From an uncultured Clostridia bacterium (lineage in GTDB: Bacteria > Bacillota > Clostridia > Oscillospirales > Ruminococcaceae): a DNA stretch of 37,861 nucleotides. The translations under genes and the position numbers were made by a program. Position 1 is the stretch's first letter. Each line of letters opens with the position of its first letter. The stretch is taken from assembly GCA_947629945.1 (NCBI GenBank), contig CANRFR010000013.1, positions 1 through 37,861 on the forward strand, in the 5' to 3' direction. Under the pieces are notes generated by a model that was not told where the DNA came from, did not search any database, and saw nothing but the letters and a program-made list of their open reading frames with translations. Shown here piece after piece: positions 7,187 through 13,966 of this stretch.

Positions 7187-8011
7187 TTATTTGCTTCGTG
7201 AAACTACCGCGCCCGCGATAAAAAATCCCGCAAACGCCGCGATATTTACGCAGACTATGGAGGCTCCGCACGGAGTGTCTGCGGCATAAGAAATAATCAT
7301 TCCGATAACGAACGTCACAACGGACACCACCGCGGAACAGATAGTCACGCTTTTAAAACTCTTGAAAACGCGCATTGAACTCAGCGCGGGGAAAATTATA
7401 AGGCTCGAAATCAGCATACTGCCCATCAGTCTCATTCCGATTACGATTGTCACGGCGGTCAACAGGGCTATCAGCATATTGTAGAGATTTACGTTTATTC
7501 CCGTGGCTTTCGCAAAACTCTCATCGAACGTTATTGCGAAAATCTTAGTGTAGAAAAAAACGAACATCAGCAGAACGGCGCACGCTAAAATCACGCTTAT
7601 TACCACGTCGCCGCCGCTCACCGAGACTATACTGCCGAATAAGTAGCTGTTGAGGTCGATATTCACACCGTGCGACATCGACACTGCCATAACGCCTATC
7701 GCAAGCGCGCCCGTTGAGATAAGCGCTATCGCGGAATCGCCTTTGATCTTGCTGTTTGAGGACAGCCGCAAAAGCAAGAACGCCGCCAAAATCACCACGG
7801 GTATAGCGACCGCCATAGGCGCTAAGTTCATTACGGCGGCTATTGCCAACGCTCCGAAGCCGACGTGCGACAAGCCGTCGCCGATCATTGAGTAACGCTT
7901 CAAAACAAGGCTTACGCCGAGCAGCGCGGCGCAAAGCGACACCAATATCCCGACTATCAGCGCCCTCACCAAAATCGGAGCGGAAAACATCTCACTCAGT
8001 ATCTTGCCCAT
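7187..8011 (-). CDS. znuB: Zinc/manganese ABC transporter permease, ABC-3 family (ZnuB)
   Basis: A 274-residue, very hydrophobic protein with about eight or nine membrane helices, in the ABC-3 family of zinc and manganese permeases. Recognisable features are the early RALIVGILVSLCAALLGVSLVLKR-type helix and the GDGLSHVGFGALAI segment near residue 50. The start at 8011 is chosen because AAAGGGGG precedes this ATG at a good distance; an upstream GTG at 8020 lies on top of that ribosome binding site. It overlaps the end of znuC by 20 bp. With ZnuC and ZnuA encoded nearby it would form a complete importer. Confidence 0.93.
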   Translation of the reverse strand: MGKILSEMFSAPILVRALIVGILVSLCAALLGVSLVLKRYSMIGDGLSHVGFGALAIAAVMNLAPMAVAIPVVILAAFLLLRLSSNSKIKGDSAIALISTGALAIGVMAVSMSHGVNIDLNSYLFGSIVSVSGGDVVISVILACAVLLMFVFFYTKIFAITFDESFAKATGINVNLYNMLIALLTAVTIVIGMRLMGSMLISSLIIFPALSSMRVFKSFKSVTICSAVVSVVTFVIGMIISYAADTPCGASIVCVNIAAFAGFFIAGAVVSRSK

Positions 8012-8717
8012 TCGCGGCACCCCCTTTCAGGAAATTCGACGCGTTGCTTTCAAGGAACTCCGCAGCCGTTCCGAAAAAACCGTCATCCTTGTTTTCGGTA
8101 AGGCAAAGTATGTGCGAAGCGTATCTCAAAGCGGAAGCCATATCATGCGTTACCATTATCACGGTAACGCCGCTTTTGTTGATTTTTTCAATAAGTCCGT
8201 ACATTTCCGCTGTTACCATCGGGTCGAGACCCGTTACAGGCTCGTCCAATAGCAAGAGCTTTTTTGTGGCGCAGAGCGCTCTCGCCAAAAGAACGCGCTG
8301 CTGCTGACCGCCCGAAAGCTCACGGTAGCTGCGGTTTTTAAGCTCCGTAAGCCCCAAACGCTCGATATTCTCGGCTGCTGTTTTGCGCTCTTTCACCGAG
8401 TAAAACGGACGTATCCCGCGTGAGTTCAAACAGCCCGATATCACCACCTCCGAAACGCTTGCGGGAAAATCCCGCTGAGCGCTCGTCTGCTGCGGCAAAT
8501 ATCCGATCTCCTTTTGAATAAGTCCGTCGCCGAACTCTATCGAACCGCCGACGGGCTTTTTTAAACCCAAAAGCGCTTTTACAAGCGTGGATTTTCCCGA
8601 GCCGTTCTCGCCGACTATGCAGAGATAATCCCCGCTTTTTACCTCGAAATTGAGGTTTTCTATGACAGTCATATTTTCATACGACAGCGTTAATTTTTCC
8701 GTTTTGATAAGTGCCAT
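7992..8717 (-). CDS. znuC: Zinc/manganese ABC transporter ATPase (ZnuC)
   Basis: A 241-residue ABC ATPase with every canonical motif: Walker A GENGSGKST (about 37-45), Q-loop LPQQ, signature LSGGQQQRV (about 134), Walker B LLLLDEP and the switch histidine in MVTHD. It energises ZnuB. The gene begins five bases after the alkyltransferase-like gene ends, with AAAGGA close to the ATG, so the two are co-transcribed from the promoter at 9223-9251 and not directly from the zur promoter. Confidence 0.94.
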   Translation of the reverse strand: MALIKTEKLTLSYENMTVIENLNFEVKSGDYLCIVGENGSGKSTLVKALLGLKKPVGGSIEFGDGLIQKEIGYLPQQTSAQRDFPASVSEVVISGCLNSRGIRPFYSVKERKTAAENIERLGLTELKNRSYRELSGGQQQRVLLARALCATKKLLLLDEPVTGLDPMVTAEMYGLIEKINKSGVTVIMVTHDMASALRYASHILCLTENKDDGFFGTAAEFLESNASNFLKGGAANGQDTE

Positions 8718-8722
8718 TTCCT

Positions 8723-9202
8723 TTATTCCAATCTGTACAAAAAATTCACGTAGTCATTTACATAATAGCGAATATTCGTCCTGCCCTTTTGAATTACCGT
8801 GAAGCCCTCGGCTTCGAGCAGCTTTTTCTGTTCATCAACTCCCCCGGGATATTTGGGATTTAACTCACCGTTATTCTTAAGCGTTCTCCAATACGGCGTT
8901 TTGTCGTCCGTGCGCTGAAAACTCGCCCATGCCGCTATCGAGCAGAATATCCCCGCCGTTATCGGGTCTGTAAAATCCGCGTTGTTTTTCGCCGCGAAAT
9001 AAGCGCGGATATCTCCCACCGTTATCACTTTTCCTTTGGGAACGCGCCGCATAACCTCGTCATAAGCAAGCGGCGGCGCAAAGTACATACGGATGCCGCC
9101 ATACTTTTCAATGCTCTTTTTATCTGTTATCTCGACGATCTTCGGCATATCCTTTGGGTCGTTTAACATCGCGTTGAAGTCCTTTTTGTTTTCGTTTGAC
9201 AT
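8723..9202 (-). CDS. Alkyltransferase-like (MGMT-domain) protein without the catalytic cysteine
   Basis: A 159-residue protein whose central part aligns by eye with the DNA-binding domain of O6-alkylguanine-DNA alkyltransferase: VPKGKVITVGDIRAYF matches the helix-turn-helix entry, and PYWRTLKNNGEL then YPGGVDEQKKLLEAEG matches the active-site region that normally reads PCHRVIGxxGxL, GGxxxKxxLLxxE. Here the PCHR cysteine is Tyr and the histidine is Trp. It therefore cannot accept an alkyl group by the known chemistry and fits the alkyltransferase-like group, which in known cases binds lesions and recruits excision repair. Placement in front of znuCB is unexplained. A good GGAGGTG ribosome binding site and a consensus promoter lie upstream. 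Confidence 0.75.
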   Translation of the reverse strand: MSNENKKDFNAMLNDPKDMPKIVEITDKKSIEKYGGIRMYFAPPLAYDEVMRRVPKGKVITVGDIRAYFAAKNNADFTDPITAGIFCSIAAWASFQRTDDKTPYWRTLKNNGELNPKYPGGVDEQKKLLEAEGFTVIQKGRTNIRYYVNDYVNFLYRLE

Positions 9203-9222
9203 AATTCAACACCTCCGCGCTT

Positions 9223-9251
9223 ATTATAGCGCATTGTTACCGCAAAGTCAA
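9223..9251 (-). promoter_or_regulatory. Sigma-A promoter for the alkyltransferase-like gene and znuCB
   Basis: On the minus strand TTGACT (9251-9246), a 17-bp spacer and TATAAT (9228-9223). GCGC repeats flank the -10 region. No clear Fur/Zur box overlaps it, in contrast with the zur promoter. Confidence 0.82.
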
Positions 9252-9281
9252 TGAGACGGTTTTACTTTTGGTAAAAACATA

Positions 9282-9473
9282 TCACTCAATAAGTCCATAC
9301 TCTTTATATTTTTCTAGCATCATCTTATAAAACATACGGTTTCCCAGATACTGACGGTATGTTGCGGATTTCTCCCTTCCTGCCGCTTTCAGTTGTTTAA
9401 GCTGTTCCGTTTCGTATTCGGCTTGCTTTTTTATATCGTTCAGCATATCTTCAAACGCCTTTAACCGCTCCAT
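9282..9473 (-). CDS. Small charged protein of unknown function
   Basis: A 63-residue, Lys/Glu-rich, probably all-helical protein starting MERLKAFEDMLNDI and ending YKEYGLIE. It is not assigned to a known family. The start at 9473 is preferred over 9479 because AAAGGAGG ends too close to the first ATG but is ideally placed for the second. A weak hairpin follows it, at about 9256-9277. Strong translation signals argue that it is a real gene. It lies between the tfoX_C gene and the znuCB promoter. Confidence 0.65.
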   Translation of the reverse strand: MERLKAFEDMLNDIKKQAEYETEQLKQLKAAGREKSATYRQYLGNRMFYKMMLEKYKEYGLIE

Positions 9474-9529
9474 CGCCATACCTCCTTTAAATCTCGAATA
9501 ATTTATTTATCCATTACCGTAATATCAAG

Positions 9530-9787
9530 TTAAAGTTTATGCAAATTGTAAAAATCCTTAAGCTCCGCCTTACGCTCGGTCGGGATATCGGTTTTCTTAA
9601 TTCCACGAACAGCGCCCTCAAGAGCCAACAGCCTGTGAATACACGCGCTGCTGTCTATCGACTGAATTTTCAGCCACGCGTTTTCCGCGCCCGTCTGCAC
9701 AAGCTGCTCGGTGGTCTCAATGCCAACTTGATTTAATTGTCCCTCAACAACCTTTCCGATATTCGGAAGATTTGCCAACTGACCCAT
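9530..9787 (-). CDS. TfoX C-terminal-domain protein
   Basis: An 85-residue protein matching the stand-alone TfoX_C domain: LPNIGKVVEGQLNQVGI is a helix-hairpin-helix-like opening, followed by the family-typical AWLKIQ, CIHRLLALEGAVRGIKK and a C-terminal LKDFYNLHK. In Gammaproteobacteria the full TfoX/Sxy protein promotes competence, but isolated C-terminal domains in Clostridia have no established role. It starts two bases after the znuA stop codon, and its ribosome binding site (AAAGGAAC) lies within the znuA end, so it is translationally coupled to the zinc transporter gene. Confidence 0.85.
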   Translation of the reverse strand: MGQLANLPNIGKVVEGQLNQVGIETTEQLVQTGAENAWLKIQSIDSSACIHRLLALEGAVRGIKKTDIPTERKAELKDFYNLHKL

Positions 9788-9789
9788 TT

Positions 9790-10749
9790 TTATGTTCCTT
9801 TCTTTAAGATATTTTCCAAAGTTTGGTAATTCCGCTCCATAAGCGAAAGATAGCTCTCCCCCGCCGCAAAATCGTCCGCCGTGATGTTGTGACAGGTGTG
9901 GAACTCGGCAGTCGGCAGACCGCTCTCGTTGGCTAAAGTATCCGCAAGCTTGTGATTGGAAAGCTCTATATAAAATACTGCGGGCACGGTATTGTGTTCT
10001 TTGAGTTTTTCCGTGAGATAAGCGATCGTCTGCGCGGACGGCTCTGTTTCCGCTCCGCAGCCCGGAAACGCTGCGTAGTAATTCAAATTATATTCTTTAA
10101 AAAAGTAAAGCAGCGGAAAACGGTCGCCGAAAACGAAATAGCGGCTCTCACCCGACAGCAACTCCCTGAAACGCTCGTCAAGGTCATTTATCTTCGCCAA
10201 GTACTCGTTGGCGTTTTGCTCGTATAGCTCACGGTTTTGCACGTCAAGATGAATTGCCTCATGCTTTATTGCATCAACGATAAGCGCGGCGTTTTTCGGA
10301 GAAGTCCAGATGTGCTCGTCGTACTCTTCCTCGTCCTCGCCATGCTCGTGTTCTTCAAGGTCGTCGTGTTCCGCGCCGACAAGCTCTTCCTCTTCGATAG
10401 CTTCGACAAAGTTCATCATTTTCAGCGTGTTTACCTCGTCAGCGGATTTAAGAACGTTTTCCACCCACGCGTCCGACTCGCCGCCGTTGTAAATAAACAG
10501 GTCGCACTTGTCGATCTTGACTATATCCTGCGCGGACGGGTCGTAGCTGTGGCTTTCCATACCCGGCTTTAAAAGCAAAGTGATATCCGCGTTGTCCCCG
10601 AAAATCTGCCGCGCGAAGTCATACGCTGGGAAGATCGTCGTTACTATCTGTAACTTGCCGCTCCGATTTTCCGACGTAGAACAGCCGCTTAAAAGCGCTA
10701 GCGTCATTATAATTGCCGCCAAAAGCGCGGCTGTAATTCTTTTACGCAT
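9790..10749 (-). CDS. znuA: Zinc ABC transporter substrate-binding lipoprotein (ZnuA)
   Basis: A 319-residue cluster A-I substrate-binding protein. The signal peptide ends in a lipobox LLSGC. The mature part shows VTTIFPAYDFARQIFGD, the first metal-site region KPGMESHSYDPS and DEHIWTSP with the second histidine. Between them lies an acidic, His-rich loop (EHDDLEEHEHGEDEEEYDEH), typical of zinc rather than manganese carriers. The third region reads GDRFPLLYFF, then AAFPGCGAETEPS, as in other clostridial members. The start at 10749 uses AAGGAG inside the zur gene; the two genes overlap by 8 bp. Zinc specificity is inferred from the loop and from the Zur-type regulator. Confidence 0.92.
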   Translation of the reverse strand: MRKRITAALLAAIIMTLALLSGCSTSENRSGKLQIVTTIFPAYDFARQIFGDNADITLLLKPGMESHSYDPSAQDIVKIDKCDLFIYNGGESDAWVENVLKSADEVNTLKMMNFVEAIEEEELVGAEHDDLEEHEHGEDEEEYDEHIWTSPKNAALIVDAIKHEAIHLDVQNRELYEQNANEYLAKINDLDERFRELLSGESRYFVFGDRFPLLYFFKEYNLNYYAAFPGCGAETEPSAQTIAYLTEKLKEHNTVPAVFYIELSNHKLADTLANESGLPTAEFHTCHNITADDFAAGESYLSLMERNYQTLENILKKGT

Positions 10750-11143
10750 TTTCCCGCTCCTTACATTCACTGCACAACCCGTAAATTACCGTTTTGCCGA
10801 TATCCACAAAGAAATTGTGGCTCTGTTCGATATGACGGCTCATTTCCGCCATAAAGTCGCAGTCCATGTGGATAAGTTTTCCGCATTTCTCACACTTCAA
10901 GTGAAAATGCCGTGAGCACTCCTCGCTTTCGTTAAGCTGATAGCAAGCCGCGTCGCCGTCCGTAAATTTCTTCAGCACTCCCTGATTGGCAAGTTTTGAC
11001 AGCGTTCTGTAAATCGTCGCCTCGCCGGAGGAAACCTCGCCGCTTTTTATAAGCTCCCTCGCCGAATAACACTTTCCGCGGTGAGAGTTGAAAAACTCCA
11101 CTATCTCATCGCGCTGTTTGGTTTTATAGGTGTTGTCGCTCAT
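10742..11143 (-). CDS. zur: Fur-family metalloregulator, probably Zur
   Basis: A 133-residue Fur-family repressor. The winged helix covers about residues 8-75 (KQRDEIVEFFNSHRG, then SGEATIYRTLSKLANQGVLKK). The C-terminal dimerisation part has the regulatory HFHLKCEKCG stretch with one CxxC and a second CxxC in CSEC that builds the structural zinc site. As first gene of a cluster with znuA it is best called Zur, although Fur and PerR share this architecture. It overlaps znuA by 8 bp. Its promoter carries a 7-1-7 Fur-type box, so autorepression together with znuA is likely. Confidence 0.88.
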   Translation of the reverse strand: MSDNTYKTKQRDEIVEFFNSHRGKCYSARELIKSGEVSSGEATIYRTLSKLANQGVLKKFTDGDAACYQLNESEECSRHFHLKCEKCGKLIHMDCDFMAEMSRHIEQSHNFFVDIGKTVIYGLCSECKERENA

Positions 11144-11207
11144 AACGCTCCCCTTTTTTCGCTTATATACTACAAATCAATGTCGATTTCAATGCCCTCT
11201 TTAAAAT

Positions 11208-11222
11208 TGATATTGACTATCA
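11208..11222. promoter_or_regulatory. Fur/Zur-type 7-1-7 operator
   Basis: TGATATTGACTATCA matches the 7-1-7 consensus TGATAATnATTATCA of Gram-positive Fur-family sites at 12 of 14 defined positions. It lies just downstream of the zur -10 box, where bound repressor would block initiation. It is about 45 bp upstream of the pduL -35 box, so it probably does not control pduL. Confidence 0.75.
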
Positions 11223-11229
11223 TTTTCAA

Positions 11230-11258
11230 ATTATATCATATTTTTTTTAAAAAGTCAA
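11230..11258 (-). promoter_or_regulatory. zur-znuA promoter
   Basis: Minus strand TTGACT (11258-11253), a 17-bp spacer and TATAAT (11235-11230). It is divergent from the pduL promoter, and the two -35 boxes are about 10 bp apart. Confidence 0.85.
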
Positions 11259-11267
11259 GAGTTCTTA

Positions 11268-11296
11268 TTGATTTTTTTGAAAAAATGTAGTATAAT
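11268..11296 (+). promoter_or_regulatory. pduL promoter
   Basis: TTGATT at 11268-11273, a 17-bp spacer and TATAAT at 11291-11296. It leaves a leader of roughly 95 bases before the pduL start. Confidence 0.82.
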
Positions 11297-11397
11297 GTAA
11301 GAGTAATTATTGGGCAATTTGCCTAAGAGCGTGTTCACAGTCCGAACATTTTGGTTAATGTGAACTAGCTTTAAATCAAATTTTGGAGGACATAATA

Positions 11398-11976
11398 ATG
11401 GCAGAAGTACTTATCGAAACATCGGCACGTCACGTACACGTAACAAAGGAGACCCTTGAGATCTTGTTCGGCAAGGGCGCGGAGCTTACCAAAAAGAAAG
11501 ACCTCTCGCAGCCCGGTCAGTTCGCCAGCGAGCAGAGAGTTACCGTGGTTGGACCCAAGAGAGAGCTTGCTAACGTGTCTATACTCGGTCCGTGCAGAAG
11601 CGCGAACCAAGTAGAGCTTTCCGCGACCGACGCGCGTTCTATCGGCGTTGATATCGCAGTACGCGAGAGCGGTGATATTGCGGGAACTCCCGGCTGTACT
11701 CTCAAAGGTCCCGAGGGCGAGGTCACGATAAGCGAGGGCGTTATCGTAGCTAAACGTCACATTCACCTTACCCCCGCAACCGCCGACAAGCTCGGTCTCA
11801 AAAACAAGGACGTTGTCTGGGTTAAATGCAATACAAACGGCAGAGCGGCTGTTCTCGGCGATGTGGTTGTCCGCGTAAGAGACGATTTCGCCGACGCTAT
11901 GCATATCGATACCGATGAAAGCAACGCTGTCGGAGCCACACCCGGACTAATGGGGGAGATAATCAAGGAGTTATGA
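11398..11976 (+). CDS. pduL: PduL-type phosphate acyltransferase (phosphotransacetylase)
   Basis: A 192-residue enzyme of the PduL family, which interconverts acyl-CoA plus phosphate with acyl-phosphate plus CoA, independently of the Pta fold. The two zinc-ligand regions of the duplicated barrel are visible: SARHVHVT near the N-terminus and AKRHIHLTP near residue 120. The GGAGG at 11385-11389 selects the ATG at 11398. There is no microcompartment-targeting extension and no shell or diol-dehydratase gene nearby, so this is probably the housekeeping phosphotransacetylase for acetate formation. The next gene overlaps its stop by 4 bp (ATGA). Confidence 0.9.
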   Translation: MAEVLIETSARHVHVTKETLEILFGKGAELTKKKDLSQPGQFASEQRVTVVGPKRELANVSILGPCRSANQVELSATDARSIGVDIAVRESGDIAGTPGCTLKGPEGEVTISEGVIVAKRHIHLTPATADKLGLKNKDVVWVKCNTNGRAAVLGDVVVRVRDDFADAMHIDTDESNAVGATPGLMGEIIKEL

Positions 11977-13151
11977 TTAGCAGAATTGAACAACATCATC
12001 AATACGACCCGTTAAAGCGCGTTCTCGAAGGCATCCATGAGTTTCTTGAAGTAAAAAACGGGATACAAAACAACTCGATAGTGATTCCCGATTGGGAAAT
12101 GACGATAAAGCCGCAAGTGGAGCAGTTTAAAGACAACTTCGCCGTTATAGGTTTCCACCTTTTTTCGTCCTATTTTGACAGTCCGCTTTACGAGTGCTGC
12201 GCTTCCACGGGCAAGGACGGCGATTTGGCTGTCGGCTCCTGTGTAGGTTCGTTTTTGTTCGCGTTTATGAACGGGATAGTACAAATGAAAAACGGCGAAA
12301 ACGGAAAACCCGTAACAAGCGAGTTTAACGGAAAAACGCACAAGTGGCAGGTTTACAACAGCGACCTTGTGGGAATGGGCGAGAACGTCAACTCCGAAGA
12401 AGAGGATACAGTCGCGCTGAAATACTGGGGTATGCTTAAAGACGAGATAGTAAAGCGGTTGGGCAACCAAAAGCTGTGCTATGTGAAGATATTCGCTTCT
12501 CACGCTGTCGGCAAAGACGACGAGCAAGTCATAGGCGAGGTACGTATAAACGACGTTCCCAGCCGTGAGCTTAGCGAAGTGGTTAAAAAGCACGCCGAAA
12601 AGTGGAATGTGCGTCAGTTCGCTTCGCAAAAGCAGTTTTTCTTTATCAAACAGGAAAACGCCGAACCTTGCCCTTATTCGGGCGAGAACGGAAGAGCGCT
12701 CTTGAAAACTCGCGTTAAGAATGCGCTGGAAATTTTTAACAACGCCAACGCCGACGAACCCCTTAACGATCTGCTCGAAAAAATGGAGAACTCGTTGGGC
12801 GATATTTCCCTGGCAAACGAATGTTTTTCGTTTCTGCCCGAGATATGCGCGGAGCACGCGTTCCCGCAAGTGCAGTATCCCGAGATCGTTCAGATATCCG
12901 TTGACGGCAAAAAGCCCGAAACGTTTTATCGTAATCAGCTCGCAGAGTTTTATCCTATAGGACAGGCGATGTTCGAGCTTTTCTCAAGCGGAGTTTTCGG
13001 CGAGGAGACTAACGACGTCTACCGCAAACTTATTGCCCGAAGCGCGACCTACAGCGGTATCTATCAGCACCAAAAAAACGGCGAGAATTTGGAAGATCTG
13101 GCTACGACGGCTCTTTTATTCAGCTTCCCGAAAGGTGTTGAGATAAGGTAA
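11973..13151 (+). CDS. Conserved-looking hypothetical protein coupled to pduL
   Basis: A 392-residue soluble protein that I do not recognise. It has no signal peptide and no membrane segment. Readable segments include DWEMTIKPQVEQFKDNFAVI near residue 45, a Cys-containing YECCASTGKDGDLAVGSCVGSF stretch near 75 and KYWGMLKDEIVKRLGNQKLCYVKIF near 150. The start ATG overlaps the pduL stop as ATGA, with AAGGAG at 11965-11970 inside pduL, so the two are translated together. This tight coupling suggests a functional link with acyl-phosphate metabolism, but no catalytic motif supports any particular activity. A strong terminator follows. Confidence 0.8.
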   Translation: MISRIEQHHQYDPLKRVLEGIHEFLEVKNGIQNNSIVIPDWEMTIKPQVEQFKDNFAVIGFHLFSSYFDSPLYECCASTGKDGDLAVGSCVGSFLFAFMNGIVQMKNGENGKPVTSEFNGKTHKWQVYNSDLVGMGENVNSEEEDTVALKYWGMLKDEIVKRLGNQKLCYVKIFASHAVGKDDEQVIGEVRINDVPSRELSEVVKKHAEKWNVRQFASQKQFFFIKQENAEPCPYSGENGRALLKTRVKNALEIFNNANADEPLNDLLEKMENSLGDISLANECFSFLPEICAEHAFPQVQYPEIVQISVDGKKPETFYRNQLAEFYPIGQAMFELFSSGVFGEETNDVYRKLIARSATYSGIYQHQKNGENLEDLATTALLFSFPKGVEIR

Positions 13152-13177
13152 AGCACTGTCTCGCCGTTAATTTTTCA

Positions 13178-13228
13178 TTTGGCTCTCTATTCGCCGAGGG
13201 GAACGGAGAGCCAAAATATTATTTTTTT
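13178..13228 (+). terminator. Terminator of the pduL operon
   Basis: A 10-bp perfect stem, TTTGGCTCTC (13178-13187) with GAGAGCCAAA (13206-13215), followed by ATATTATTTTTTT. It lies only about 20 bp before the radC ribosome binding site, so radC has no room for its own promoter downstream of it and probably relies on read-through. Confidence 0.85.
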
Positions 13229-13245
13229 ATAGCGAGGTGAACGCC

Positions 13246-13941
13246 ATGCCCGATAAAGAAGAACTCCATTCGGGACATCGAAAAAGAGTATGGGAGAAGT
13301 TTTCCGAAAAAGGTCTTTCCGTTTTTAACGAGCACGAAATTATGGAAATGATCTTATTTTCATGTTTGCCGCGCGTAAATACCAACGAAACGGCGCATTT
13401 GCTTATAAATAAGTTCGGCTCTATAACAAATTGTTTGAAAAGCCCTGCAAGCGAACTTAAAAAAATTAAGGGAATCGGCGATTCCGCCGCTATTTACTTG
13501 AATTTTCTCGGTCAGTTGACTGAGCGTTTGAATAATGAAGAAGCGGTAAATGTAAAACTCGGCTGTTCTGCGGAGATTATTGATTACTGCGTAAAACATT
13601 ACAAAAATTACGACCGCGAATGTGCTACTTACTTTTTATTGGACGCTCTTTACAATGTTGTTTTTACCGGCGAGACGGAGTACGCCAACAGCGCCGAATG
13701 CGGCTTCAGTTTTCCCGAAATCGTGAATAACGCGCTTAGCAGAAAGCTCCCGTACATTTTACTGGCGCACAATCATCTTTCGGGATGCCCTGTCGCTTCA
13801 AGCGCAGATATTGCCGTTACCCGTTCCTTGGCGGACGTGGTGTGCAAACTTAACATCAGAATTTTGGATCACATAATAGTAAGCGGCGACAGCGCCTATT
13901 CCATGCGCGCTTTCGGCGGATACAACGATATTTGGCGATAA
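13246..13941 (+). CDS. radC: RadC/UPF0758-family JAMM-domain protein
   Basis: A 231-residue protein with an N-terminal helix-hairpin-helix region (about residues 15-80, including [14 protein letters not shown]) and a C-terminal JAMM/MPN+ metal site, [15 protein letters not shown], matching HxH-x(7)-S-x2-D with the usual Pro of HNHPSG replaced by Leu. RadC members are linked to DNA repair or replication, but no enzymatic activity is firmly established. The start at 13246 follows GCGAGGTG; an upstream GTG at 13237 falls on that ribosome binding site. Only 25 bp separate it from uvrB, suggesting a joint transcript. Confidence 0.85.
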   Translation: MPDKEELHSGHRKRVWEKFSEKGLSVFNEHEIMEMILFSCLPRVNTNETAHLLINKFGSITNCLKSPASELKKIKGIGDSAAIYLNFLGQLTERLNNEEAVNVKLGCSAEIIDYCVKHYKNYDRECATYFLLDALYNVVFTGETEYANSAECGFSFPEIVNNALSRKLPYILLAHNHLSGCPVASSADIAVTRSLADVVCKLNIRILDHIIVSGDSAYSMRAFGGYNDIWR

Positions 13942-13966
13942 CGCGCCGAAAATTTTAAGGAGATAT

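Noticed and set aside
11398-11976. Bacterial microcompartment locus
   Set aside because: PduL lacks a targeting extension and no shell protein or signature enzyme is encoded nearby.
13942-13966. LexA box upstream of uvrB
   Set aside because: No GAAC-N4-GTTC or similar palindrome was found here or at the uvrA promoter.
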